In this document: piece after piece, positions 8,199-16,428 of the stretch
How the letters are laid out: each line of letters starts with the position of its first letter
Numbering within the stretch: position 1 is the first letter of the stretch
DNA from: JAHRAW01 sp965226545
GTDB taxonomy: Bacteria; Pseudomonadota; Gammaproteobacteria; Arenicellales; Poriferihabitantaceae
Direction of reading: 5' to 3'
DNA: 64,000 nucleotides
NCBI GenBank assembly: GCA_965226545.1
Contig: OZ245364.1
Coordinates: 310,001-374,000, forward strand
Notes under the pieces: generated by a model
Databases searched by the model: none
Told to the model about the DNA's origin: nothing
The model's input: only the letters and a program-made list of their open reading frames with translations
Position numbers and translations under genes: made by a program

Positions 8199-9269
8199 GT
8201 GAGCGAACGCATCGTGGTCGGCATGTCGGGCGGCGTTGATTCATCGGTCGCCGCCGCCCAACTGCTCGATGCCGGCAAGCGGGTGACCGGCTTGTTTATG
8301 AAAAACTGGGAGGAGGATGACGACCCGCAATATTGCGCGGCGGCCGAGGATTTGGCTGACGCCGAACGGGTGTGCAAACAACTCGGCATCGAATTGCGCA
8401 CGATTAACTTCTCGCATGAATATTGGGAGCGCGTGTTTCGCGTTTTTTTAAGCGAATACCGCAACGGTCGAACGCCGAACCCGGATGTGCTGTGCAACAA
8501 GGAAATTAAGTTCAAGGAATTTTTGGAATGGGCCGGCGCACAAGGCGCGGCGCGCATCGCCACCGGACATTACGCGCGCATTGCGCGAGACGGCAATCAT
8601 TGCCTGTTGCTCAAAGGTCTCGACCGCAACAAGGATCAAAGTTATTTTCTGCACACCTTGGATCAAACCGCATTGTCGCGCGCCGCGTTTCCGCTTGGCG
8701 CGATGCAAAAAAATGAAGTGCGCGCGATGGCGCGTCAATTAAATTTGGCGGTGCATAATAAAAAAGACAGCACCGGGCTGTGCTTCATCGGCGAACGGAG
8801 ATTCGATGAATTCCTTGCGCGATTTTTGCCGGCGCAAAAGGGCGCGATTAAAACCCTCGATGGCAAAACCCTCGGCCAACATTGCGGCGCGTTTCATTAC
8901 ACCATCGGGCAACGCCGCCTGCTGGACATCGGCGGCGCCGGCGACGCTTGGTATGTCACCGACAAGGACACGGCGCGCAACATCGTTTATGTCGTGCAGG
9001 GCCACGACAATAAAGCGCTCAACAAACGTGTTGTGCTGATTGACCATCCGCATTGGATTGCCGACGCCGCGCGCATCGGCGTCGAGTACACCGCGCAAAC
9101 CCGCTATCGCCAAGCCGAACAACCCTGCGTCATCACCGAATTAAATCGCACCGCCGCGCGCATCGAGTTTGCCGAAGCGCAACGCGCGCCGGCGCCGGGG
9201 CAATCGTTGGTGTTGTATTGCGGCGAAGTGTGTTTGGGCGGCGGCGTGATTCGCGCGGCGCATAATTGA
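8199..9269 (+). CDS. mnmA: tRNA-specific 2-thiouridylase
   Basis: Thiolates U34 of tRNA-Lys/Glu/Gln using sulfur from the IscS-Tus relay. PP-loop SGGVDSSVA at the N terminus binds ATP. The family signature VTGLFMKNWEEDD follows. The two catalytic cysteines are in NPDVLCNKEIKF and STGLCFIGERRF, and tRNA-binding TGHYAR is present. 356 aa, normal length. It uses GTG directly after the TAA of the preceding gene with no gap, indicating translational coupling. Confidence 0.96.
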   Translation: MSERIVVGMSGGVDSSVAAAQLLDAGKRVTGLFMKNWEEDDDPQYCAAAEDLADAERVCKQLGIELRTINFSHEYWERVFRVFLSEYRNGRTPNPDVLCNKEIKFKEFLEWAGAQGAARIATGHYARIARDGNHCLLLKGLDRNKDQSYFLHTLDQTALSRAAFPLGAMQKNEVRAMARQLNLAVHNKKDSTGLCFIGERRFDEFLARFLPAQKGAIKTLDGKTLGQHCGAFHYTIGQRRLLDIGGAGDAWYVTDKDTARNIVYVVQGHDNKALNKRVVLIDHPHWIADAARIGVEYTAQTRYRQAEQPCVITELNRTAARIEFAEAQRAPAPGQSLVLYCGEVCLGGGVIRAAHN

Positions 9270-9310
9270 TAATTGATAATTGATAATTCGTAATTCACAA
9301 TTCATAATTA
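9263..9310. repeat. AATTGATA tandem repeat after mnmA
   Basis: Three near-perfect 8-bp units (ATAATTG) decay into TAATTCGTAATTCAC copies. The repeat begins at the mnmA stop codon. Confidence 0.75.
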
Positions 9311-9413
9311 ATGCACTTCGCCGAAATCGGTTTTATTGGTTTTCATTTAATTTCATTCGATATCATCTTCATGGATGTACGTTCATTAATCGATTGCGAT
9401 AAACCCCGCGCGG

Positions 9414-9440
9414 TTGTTTACGCCGCGCGCGTGTTATGAT
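9414..9440 (+). promoter_or_regulatory. Candidate purB promoter (extended -10)
   Basis: TTGTTT (9414-9419), a 15-nt spacer and TATGAT (9435-9440) preceded by TG-n. The surrounding CGCGTGTTATGATGCG recurs with one change upstream of the dcyD-like gene at 16365-16380. Confidence 0.45.
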
Positions 9441-9472
9441 GCGAATCGATAGGCATCACTTAGGTTGCGCCC

Positions 9473-10888
9473 GTGGCAAATGATTCGCTTGCGTTGGATG
9501 AACTCACCGCGCTTTCCCCGCTGGACGGCCGTTATCTGCAAAAAACCGCGCCGCTTGGCGCGCAGTTCAGCGAGTTTGCGACGATTCGCGCGCGCATCGA
9601 AGTCGAAGTCGCGTGGTTGATTCATCTTTGTCAATTGCCCGACCTTGTCGAAGCGCGCGCGCTTAGCCAAGTCGAACGGGATTTTTTATGCGCGTTGCAC
9701 CGCGATTTTTCGGCGGAGCATGCGCGACGCGTCAAGGCAATCGAGGCGCGTGTCAATCATGATGTTAAGGCGGTCGAATATTTTATCAAGGAGCGAATCA
9801 CCGGCGCGGATGCGCCGCCGCAATTGCGCGAAGTCGCCGAGTTTGTGCATTTTGCCTGCACCTCCGAAGACATCAACAATCTTGCCTGTGCGCTTTGCGT
9901 CAAACGCGCAAGCGAACAAATCATCGCCCCGCAACTGCGCGATTTATTGTCGCGCATCGATGCGCTCGCCGAACAACACGCCGACCAACCGATGTTGGCG
10001 CGCACCCACGGACAACCGGCCAGCCCAACCACCGTCGGCAAGGAATTCGCCAATGTCGCGCATCGATTGCATCGCGTTGGCGCGCAACTCGATGCGCAAC
10101 AAATGTTCGCCAAATTCAACGGCGCCTCGGGCAACTTTAACGCGCATTGCGCGGCGTATCCAACACTGGATTGGCGCGCCATCACCGAATCGTTTGTGCA
10201 TTCATTCGAGTTAATCCATCAGCCGTTGACCACGCAAATCGAGCCGCATGATTGGTTGGTGGAATGGTGTCAGATTTTGTTTCGCGCCAACGGCGTGTTG
10301 TTGGATTTCAGCCGCGATGTGTGGGGCTATGTTGCGCTCGGTTATTTTTCGCAGCGCGCCGACCCCAACGAAGTCGGCTCGAGCGCGATGCCGCATAAAA
10401 TTAACCCGATTGATTTTGAAAACGCCGAAGGCAATCTCGGCCTCGCCAATGCATTGCTCGGGCATTTTGCCGCCAAGTTGCCGATAAGCCGCTGGCAACG
10501 CGATTTGAGCGATTCGACCGTATTGCGCAATCTCGGCGTCGCCGTCGGGCATGCGTCGGTGGCGATGCAATCATGCATGCGCGGCTTGGATAAAATTCAA
10601 CTCAACACCGCGCGCATCGATGCCGATTTGGCGCAACATTGGGAAGTGCTCGGCGAAGCGATACAAACCGTGATGCGCCGCCACGGCGTCGCGGCGCCAT
10701 ATGAACAATTAAAAAAATTAACCCGCGGCGCGCGCGTCGATGCCGATGCGCTGCATGCATTCATCCGCCAATTGGAATTGCCCGAATCGGCGCGGCGTCA
10801 ATTATTGGCGTTGACGCCGCAAAACTACATCGGCTTGGCCGCAATGCTTGCCGAAAACGCGCGCACCTTGCGCGCCGATGACGATTGA
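9473..10888 (+). CDS. purB: Adenylosuccinate lyase
   Basis: Cleaves adenylosuccinate to AMP and SAICAR to AICAR in purine synthesis. 471 aa, fumarase/aspartase superfamily. The long-form PurB N terminus LTALSPLDGRYLQK, the CTSEDINN motif, the catalytic-His segment ARTHGQPASPTTVGKE and the signature loop GSSAMPHKINPIDFEN are all present. GTG start at 9473 with AGG about 9 nt upstream. An RsuA/RluB-type gene follows with a start overlapping the stop. Confidence 0.96.
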   Translation: MANDSLALDELTALSPLDGRYLQKTAPLGAQFSEFATIRARIEVEVAWLIHLCQLPDLVEARALSQVERDFLCALHRDFSAEHARRVKAIEARVNHDVKAVEYFIKERITGADAPPQLREVAEFVHFACTSEDINNLACALCVKRASEQIIAPQLRDLLSRIDALAEQHADQPMLARTHGQPASPTTVGKEFANVAHRLHRVGAQLDAQQMFAKFNGASGNFNAHCAAYPTLDWRAITESFVHSFELIHQPLTTQIEPHDWLVEWCQILFRANGVLLDFSRDVWGYVALGYFSQRADPNEVGSSAMPHKINPIDFENAEGNLGLANALLGHFAAKLPISRWQRDLSDSTVLRNLGVAVGHASVAMQSCMRGLDKIQLNTARIDADLAQHWEVLGEAIQTVMRRHGVAAPYEQLKKLTRGARVDADALHAFIRQLELPESARRQLLALTPQNYIGLAAMLAENARTLRADDD

Positions 10889-11682
10889 CCGGCCGCAACT
10901 CGACCGCATCGACAGTGACTGCACCGACATCGACCGCATCAACATCGCCCGAAGCGTTGCCGCGCCTTTCCAAAGTGATGGCCGAACGCGGCATTTGTTC
11001 GCGGCGTGAAGCCGACCGTTTGATTGAACGCGGGCAAGTGTTGGTCGACGGCAAGGTGCAGAATCAATTGGGCGTGCGCATCGACCGCACTCAGCGAATC
11101 GAATTGGTCGAAAGCGCGTTGCGCGCGCAACAACAATTGGCAACCATATTGGTTAACAAACCGCGCGGTTATGTCAGCGGCACGCCGGAGGACGGACATC
11201 AAAGCGCGTTGTCGCTGATTACCCGCGCCAATCGCCAACATCGTTTTGATGAAACGCCGACGTTGCGCGGGCTGGCGCCGGCCGGGCGATTGGACATCGA
11301 TTCGCTCGGCTTGTTGGTGTATACCCAAGACGGACGCATTGCGCGGCAATTGATTGATGCGCAAAGTCGCATCGAAAAGGAATATTTGGTTTGGGTGGTC
11401 GGCGCGTTAAGCGCGGACAAAATCGCGCAACTTGGCGACGGGCTTTGGTTGGACGGTCGAGCGTTGCGTCGCGCCAAGGTCGAGCCGTTAAAAAAACCGA
11501 CGGCGCAACCGGCGTTGTTGCGCATCACCTTGACCGAAGGACGCAAGCGACAGATTCGCCGCATGTGCGAATTGGTCGAGTTGCGCGTCGTGCGATTGTT
11601 GCGGGTGCGCATCGGTGCGGTCACGCTCGGTGCGTTGCACGCCGGCAAATGGCGGCGGTTGCAGGCGGATGAACAGTTTTAA
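10885..11682 (+). CDS. rRNA pseudouridine synthase, RsuA/RluB/RluF family
   Basis: Converts a specific uridine in rRNA to pseudouridine. An S4 RNA-binding domain (LPRLSKVMAERGICSRREA, about residues 26-85) is followed by the catalytic domain with PRGYVSG, the active-site block AGRLDIDSLGLLVYTQDG (catalytic Asp) and EGRKRQIRRM near the C terminus. I cannot decide which rRNA site it modifies. The TTG start at 10885 overlaps the purB stop (TTGA); GTG 10915 is an alternative. The first ~25 residues are a Thr/Ala/Ser repeat (TASTVTAPTSTAST) made by a short repeat of the CATCGACCGCAT kind, not part of the fold. Confidence 0.9.
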   Translation: MTGRNSTASTVTAPTSTASTSPEALPRLSKVMAERGICSRREADRLIERGQVLVDGKVQNQLGVRIDRTQRIELVESALRAQQQLATILVNKPRGYVSGTPEDGHQSALSLITRANRQHRFDETPTLRGLAPAGRLDIDSLGLLVYTQDGRIARQLIDAQSRIEKEYLVWVVGALSADKIAQLGDGLWLDGRALRRAKVEPLKKPTAQPALLRITLTEGRKRQIRRMCELVELRVVRLLRVRIGAVTLGALHAGKWRRLQADEQF

Positions 11683-11699
11683 TCGCGCATGCGCAACAC

Positions 11700-11950
11700 A
11701 CTGTCACAACACTGTCCAGGCAATTAAACTTATCCAACCAATCAAGCCAATTAAATCATTTACGAATGGTCGTGCGCGTCAATTCATACGGCAAGTGCAT
11801 CGTTATACATTGTCATACATCGCCACACATTGTCACATACCGTCACACATCATCACGCACATCAATCCGCGTTGATTCGAATTGTTGTGAATTATTTCGA
11901 ATTGCTTCGAATTGCTTTGCATTGATTAAATCCAATCACTCATTAACTTA
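11700..11950. repeat. Intergenic mosaic of three degenerate repeat types
   Basis: In order: CAATCAAGCCAATTAA-like units (11720-11762), CATTGTCATACATCGCCACA-like units (11805-11865), and GAATTGTTGTGAATTATTTC-like units (11877-11930). No gene or clear promoter is visible in the 280-bp gap before pyrD. Confidence 0.65.
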
Positions 11951-11962
11951 ATTCCATCGCCA

Positions 11963-13054
11963 ATGTTGGAAACCGCTTTACGCAGGATGTTGTTTGCCGC
12001 CGACCCGGAGCGCGCGCATCGGTTGGCGCTCGATGCGTTGACGATTGCATCGCGCGCGCGACCGTTATGCATTGCGCGCGCCAATTGGCGCGGCAGTGAC
12101 CGGCGTTTGCCGCATCGGGTGATGGGCATTGCGTTTCCCAATCCGGTCGGGTTGGCGGCCGGGTTCGATAAAGACGCAAGCGCCGGCAATGCATTGCATG
12201 CGTTGGGTTTTGGTTGGCTTGAACTCGGCACGGTGACGCCGCTTGCGCAGCCGGGCAATCCCAAGCCGCGATTGTTTCGGTTGCGCGAACATCGCGCGAT
12301 TATTAATCGAATGGGATTTAACAGCGGCGGCGTGACGCGGTTTGTGCAACACCTTGCGCGCATCGATAAGCGAATCATCATCGGCGTCAACATCGGCAAA
12401 AACGCGGCGACTCCGTTGGCGCGCGCGCATGAGGATTATTGCGCGTGTCTCGAGGCGGTGCATGCGCGCGCCGATTATGTTGCGATTAATGTTTCGTCGC
12501 CGAACACGCACAACCTGCGCAAACTGCAGCAAGGCGATGCGTTGGATGCATTGTTGCGCGCGATTTGCGCCAAGCGCGAACAATTGGCAGACGCAAGCGG
12601 AAGCCGCACGCCGTTGGCGATTAAACTCTCGCCGGAGTTAACCGCCGATGCGGTAGATAGCGTAGCCCACCTTGCGCGCAAACATCGCATCGACGGATTG
12701 ATTGCGACCAACACCACGTTGTCGCGCAAGGCGGTCGATGGTCATCGCCACGCCGCACAGCCGGGCGGCTTGAGCGGCGCGCCGTTGGCGGCGTTATCGA
12801 CGGCAACGATTGCGCGGTTGTTTGCGAATCTGCAGGGCGAGATTCCGATTATCGGCGCCGGCGGCATCGACTCGCCGCAATCCGCCGAGGATAAATTTCG
12901 CGCCGGCGCTGAGTTGGTGCAGATTTACACCGGGTTTATTTATCAAGGCGCGCGATTGATTGAGCAAATCATCGCGCATCTTAACCAACAACTTGTCGAA
13001 CATAAACGGTCAAGTTTGCGCGAATGGTTGGATGAAGTGCAGATGCGCAAGTGA
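11963..13054 (+). CDS. pyrD: Dihydroorotate dehydrogenase (quinone), class 2
   Basis: Membrane-associated flavoenzyme oxidising dihydroorotate to orotate with ubiquinone. 363 aa. It has the class-2 N-terminal amphipathic extension (LRRMLFAADPERAHRLAL). FMN-barrel motifs follow: PVGLAAGFDKDA, ELGTVTPLAQPGNPKPRLFR, NRMGFNSGG, and VAINVSSPNTHNLR, whose Ser is the class-2 catalytic base. Also seen are the phosphate-binding GAGGI and IYTGFIYQG. It stands alone between repeat-filled gaps. Confidence 0.96.
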   Translation: MLETALRRMLFAADPERAHRLALDALTIASRARPLCIARANWRGSDRRLPHRVMGIAFPNPVGLAAGFDKDASAGNALHALGFGWLELGTVTPLAQPGNPKPRLFRLREHRAIINRMGFNSGGVTRFVQHLARIDKRIIIGVNIGKNAATPLARAHEDYCACLEAVHARADYVAINVSSPNTHNLRKLQQGDALDALLRAICAKREQLADASGSRTPLAIKLSPELTADAVDSVAHLARKHRIDGLIATNTTLSRKAVDGHRHAAQPGGLSGAPLAALSTATIARLFANLQGEIPIIGAGGIDSPQSAEDKFRAGAELVQIYTGFIYQGARLIEQIIAHLNQQLVEHKRSSLREWLDEVQMRK

Positions 13055-13165
13055 AGTGCAAGTAGCAGTAACAGTGACAGTGTAAGTGCGAATGCGAAAG
13101 TAAATTCGAATGCAAGTGCAAGTATCAATTCATATAAATACAAATACAAATTCGTAACTCACAAA
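13055..13165. repeat. Degenerate AAGTGCAAGTAGCAGT tandem repeat after pyrD
   Basis: Units such as AAGTGCAAGT, AGTAACAGTG, CGAATGCAAGT and ATAAATACAAAT follow one another with gradual drift. The rest of the 391-bp gap before 13446 holds a possible decayed ORF on the minus strand and a promoter. Confidence 0.7.
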
Positions 13166-13173
13166 AACAAAAA

Positions 13174-13421
13174 TTATTTAACCGCACACAACACAAATTC
13201 ATAATTATCCATCACATAACCGCCGCCGATGTCGGCGACCAATTCGCGTGTGCGCACGAAGTCGGCGCACCGATGGCGCGCACATCGCACACCTCGACAA
13301 ACGACGGCGGATTGTGCTGCGCGGCGGGCATGGCGATTGCATCCGATGACCAAATTAACTGCGCCGATAAATATACTTGATAAATGGACGCAACGGCGTA
13401 CATAATGGGCGCGCTTAACAT
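13174..13421 (-). pseudogene. Possible frameshifted short ORF
   Basis: Minus-strand reading gives protein-like composition in two overlapping frames. The first segment (from about 13421) includes AMPAAQHNPPSFVEVCDVRA. The second frame supplies the C-terminal part ELVADIGGGYVMDNYEFVL ending at 13174. A single frameshift near 13255 would join them into a ~80-residue protein. Neither half is Arg-rich like the usual shadow frames here. No homologue is recognised, so this is only a suggestion of a decayed gene. Confidence 0.25.
13377..13406 (+). promoter_or_regulatory. Candidate promoter for the aminotransferase gene
   Basis: TTGATA (13377-13382), then TACATAAT; the -10 reads TACATA (16-nt spacer) or CATAAT (18-nt spacer). 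The gene start lies about 40 nt downstream with an A-rich GACTGAGGAAAAA ribosome-binding region. Confidence 0.5.
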
Positions 13422-13445
13422 TGTTTACCACCGACTGAGGAAAAA

Positions 13446-14798
13446 ATGAACGCGACATCTGAAAATGCAACGCTGCTTGCCAAAGATCACCAACATTTAA
13501 TTCATCCGCTGCACCACAGCGCCGGGCACGCCGCCGGGCGCGTTTGGGTGCGCGGCGAAGGTTCGTATTTATTCGACGCCGACGGCAACCGCTTTATCGA
13601 CGGCTTGTCGTGTTTGTGGAATGTCAGCGCCGGGCACGGGCGAATCGAATTGGCGACCGCCGCCGAAAAACAAATGCGCGAGTTGGCGTTTAGTTCGAGT
13701 TATGCCGGCGGTTCGAATCGTCCGGCGATTGAATTGGCCGAACGGCTGGCCGGCCTCGCCTATCCCGGCATCAATCATTTTTACTTCACCTGCGGCGGCG
13801 GCGAATCCACCGACAGCAACATCAAACTGGCGCGCAGTTATTGGAAAACCAAAGGCAAGCCGGATAAAGTGAAGGTCATCGGTCGGCAATGGGGGTATCA
13901 CGGCGTGACCTTCGGTGCGATGTGCGCCACCGGCATCAGCGGTTATTGGTCCGAGTTTGCGCCGTTGATTCCCGGCTTCAGCCACATCCCTTCGCCCGAC
14001 CCGTATCATTATCCGATGCCGAGCGACGGACAATCGCAGGGCGTTGCCGCCGCCAATGAATTGGAAAAGGAAATCTTAAAACAAGGCGCCGACACGGTGG
14101 CGATGTTCATCGCCGAGCCGGTGCAGGGCGCCGGCGGCGTGATTGTGCCGCAGCCGGATTATTTCGCGCGTATTCGCGAGATTTGCGATCAATACGAAGT
14201 GCTGTTGGTGTCCGATGAAGTCATCACCGGCTTCGGGCGCACCGGCAAAATGTTCGGGCTGCAGCATTACGGCATCGAGCCGGATTTAATGCAGTTCGCC
14301 AAATCAATCACCTCGGGCGCAGTGCCGCTCGGCGGCATCGGCATGCGCGATGAAATCGCCGAGACGCTGACCGCGCGCAACACGCCGTGGATGCACGCCT
14401 ACACCTACAGCGGTCATCCGACTTCATGCGCGGTTGCGCTGGCGACGCTCGACATCATCGAAAACGAAAATCTGCCCGAACAAGCCGCCGACAAAGGCGC
14501 GCATCTGCTGGCGCGTCTGCACGCCGAACTCGACGACCTTGCGCATGTCGGCAATGTGCGCGGGCAGGGGATGATGTGCGGCGTTGAAGTGGTCGCCGAC
14601 AAGGCAAGCAAAAAGTGGTACGATGCCGATTACACACTCGGCGCCAAGTTGACCAAGGCGCTGATGCAACGGGGGTTGTATACGCGTGTGCGCAGCGAAT
14701 TGATTTGCATTGCGCCGCCGCTCACCACCGAGCGGGCGGTTCTCGATGAGATTGTCGAGATTGTGCGCGATGCGGTCATTGAAGTGACCGGCGATTAA
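13446..14798 (+). CDS. Class III omega-aminotransferase (putrescine/beta-alanine:pyruvate type)
   Basis: PLP-dependent transaminase moving an omega-amino group to pyruvate. 450 aa. Motifs in order: HHSAGHAAGRVWVRGEGSYL, DGLSCLWNVSAGHGR, FTCGGGESTDSNIKLAR, the histidine block GRQWGYHGVTFGA, AEPVQGAGGVIVPQPDYF, VLLVSDEVITGFGRTGKMF, and the PLP lysine in QFAKSITSGAVPLGG. The pattern fits putrescine-, taurine- or beta-alanine-pyruvate transaminases; substrate cannot be set from sequence alone. A strong RBS (GAGGAAAAA) precedes ATG 13446. The peroxiredoxin 70 nt downstream may be co-transcribed. Confidence 0.9.
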   Translation: MNATSENATLLAKDHQHLIHPLHHSAGHAAGRVWVRGEGSYLFDADGNRFIDGLSCLWNVSAGHGRIELATAAEKQMRELAFSSSYAGGSNRPAIELAERLAGLAYPGINHFYFTCGGGESTDSNIKLARSYWKTKGKPDKVKVIGRQWGYHGVTFGAMCATGISGYWSEFAPLIPGFSHIPSPDPYHYPMPSDGQSQGVAAANELEKEILKQGADTVAMFIAEPVQGAGGVIVPQPDYFARIREICDQYEVLLVSDEVITGFGRTGKMFGLQHYGIEPDLMQFAKSITSGAVPLGGIGMRDEIAETLTARNTPWMHAYTYSGHPTSCAVALATLDIIENENLPEQAADKGAHLLARLHAELDDLAHVGNVRGQGMMCGVEVVADKASKKWYDADYTLGAKLTKALMQRGLYTRVRSELICIAPPLTTERAVLDEIVEIVRDAVIEVTGD

Positions 14799-14867
14799 CG
14801 TCGGTCGCACGAGGCGCATTTTTGATGTTGAAATGGCATCGCCGTCCGCGGCGAGGAGGATACATCC

Positions 14868-15527
14868 ATGTCTCTCAGAATCAACGACCAAGCGCCAAAC
14901 TTCCGTGCTCAAACCACCCAAGGTGAGATTGATTTTCACGATTGGCTGGGCGACGGCTGGGCGATTTTGTTTTCACACCCCAAAGATTACACGCCGGTAT
15001 GCACCACCGAATTGGGGTATGTCGCCAAACTTGCGCCCGAGTTTGCCAAGCGCAATTGCAAGGTCATTGGGCTCAGCGTCGATTCGGTCGACGATCATTC
15101 CGGTTGGGCGCGCGACATTGAGGAAACTCAAGGCTGCGCGGTTAACTTCCCGATGATTGGCGACCCCGATTTGGGCGTCGCCAAAATCTACAACATGTTC
15201 CCGGCCGATGAAACCGGCAACGCTTCAGAGCGCACCGCAATGACCAATGCGACCGTGCGCACCGTGTATATCATCGGCCCCGATAAGAACATCAAATTGA
15301 TGATGACTTATCCGATGACCACCGGGCGCAACTTCGATGAGATTTTGCGCGTGTTGGATTCGATGCAACTGACCGCCAAACATCAAGTCGCGACTCCGGT
15401 GAATTGGAAAAACGGCGATGATGTGATTATCGTCCCGGCGGTTTCCGACGAGCAAGCCAAGGAGAAATACCCAAAAGGCTGGAAAACGCTCAAGCCGTAT
15501 TTGCGCGTGGTTGCGCAGCCGAAGTAA
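14868..15527 (+). CDS. 1-Cys peroxiredoxin (Prx6 family)
   Basis: Cytosolic thiol peroxidase reducing H2O2 and alkyl hydroperoxides. 219 aa, full Prx6 length with the C-terminal dimerisation domain. The peroxidatic cysteine sits in DYTPVCTTELG; the conserved Arg/Thr environment and GLSVDSVDDHSGW follow. RTVYIIGPDKNIKLMMTYP and the KEKYPKGW tail are typical. A strong AGGAGG lies 8 nt before ATG 14868. A Rho-independent terminator follows at 15562. No resolving Cys is seen in the typical 2-Cys position. Confidence 0.94.
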   Translation: MSLRINDQAPNFRAQTTQGEIDFHDWLGDGWAILFSHPKDYTPVCTTELGYVAKLAPEFAKRNCKVIGLSVDSVDDHSGWARDIEETQGCAVNFPMIGDPDLGVAKIYNMFPADETGNASERTAMTNATVRTVYIIGPDKNIKLMMTYPMTTGRNFDEILRVLDSMQLTAKHQVATPVNWKNGDDVIIVPAVSDEQAKEKYPKGWKTLKPYLRVVAQPK

Positions 15528-15561
15528 CTTCCACTGCGGCGACTACGGCGTTGTGTTGTGC

Positions 15562-15596
15562 AAACCCGGCGGTGCGTTTTGCCGCCGGGTTTTTTG
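15562..15596 (+). terminator. Rho-independent terminator after the peroxiredoxin gene
   Basis: AAACCCGGCGG pairs with CCGCCGGGTTT around a TGCGTTTTG loop and runs into a T6 tract. It is the clearest terminator in the window. Confidence 0.9.
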
Positions 15597-15735
15597 CGTT
15601 TGGCGGCGGCGCGTGTGCGGTTAATCGGTTGGCGGTTAATCGCCGGTCAATGACAAGGCATCGATGCGCGTCGGCGGTTTATTTTGCGCGCTGCAATCAA
15701 TGCGCAAATAGCATCGGCGTTAAATTGGATTGGGG

Positions 15736-16290
15736 TTAATGCCAAACAATTGCGGGCACGCCGAATAATTTTTCATGCAACATCACCAGCAACCAATACG
15801 CAAGTATGCCGACGCCGACGGCGAGTGCATCCATTTTGAGTGACGGTGATTTGCCGGGGGCAAGCGGGCGATTGCGGCTTAAATCGAACAATGCATACGC
15901 GGCGAAGCCGGCAAAAAACAGCGCCACCGGCGTTTCACCGTTGGCGGCCAAATGCCCGAGCGACCACAATAAAATGCCGAGCGACATCGGATGGCGCGCG
16001 ATCTGTTTGATGTGGCACGGCAACTGCGATGCGACCAACAACACCAACGCCGGCAACATTAACACCATCGGCGCAAAGCGCGTTGCCGCCGCCGGCTGCC
16101 AAAACGCCGTCGGTGCGGCCGCGCCCATGCCTTTAATCATCAGCGCCAAGCCGACAAACGCAAAAATCGAAAACGTCGCCTTATACCGCCGCTCGCCCAA
16201 CCACGCAATCAACGCCGCGCGTTTTGTCGGCAGAGTCGGAATTAAATGCACGCCAAAAAACAGCGTCATACCCAGCAGCAACCAAAACAT
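15736..16290 (-). CDS. NnrU-like integral membrane protein
   Basis: Multi-pass inner-membrane protein of the NnrU/isoprenylcysteine-methyltransferase-like superfamily, about 184 aa. It has five to six hydrophobic helices (MFWLLLGMTLFFGVHLIP at the N terminus). The family block is RHPMSLGILLWSLGHLAANGE, followed by FAGFAAYALFDLSRN. ATG 16290 is preferred over 16305 because GAGG sits 6 nt before it. NnrU was named from denitrifier clusters, but homologues are widespread and no nitrogen-oxide genes are nearby, so the role is open. Confidence 0.85.
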   Translation of the reverse strand: MFWLLLGMTLFFGVHLIPTLPTKRAALIAWLGERRYKATFSIFAFVGLALMIKGMGAAAPTAFWQPAAATRFAPMVLMLPALVLLVASQLPCHIKQIARHPMSLGILLWSLGHLAANGETPVALFFAGFAAYALFDLSRNRPLAPGKSPSLKMDALAVGVGILAYWLLVMLHEKLFGVPAIVWH

Positions 16291-16368
16291 TTTGCACCTC
16301 GCCATCGGTCAACTGCGCACATTGTAGCGCGTTTGTATGATGCATGATGCGCGCCGCGCGTCGCCGCG

Positions 16369-16377
16369 TGTTACGAT
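16369..16377 (+). promoter_or_regulatory. Extended -10 element upstream of the dcyD-like gene
   Basis: TGTTACGAT (TG-n plus TACGAT) lies 52 nt before the ATG. It is part of CGCGTGTTACGATGCG, which matches the purB promoter context in 15 of 16 positions. Confidence 0.4.
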
Positions 16378-16428
16378 GCGCCCAACGATACTTCCAATGC
16401 ATCGCGCATCGCGCGCCGTTTATTGTCA

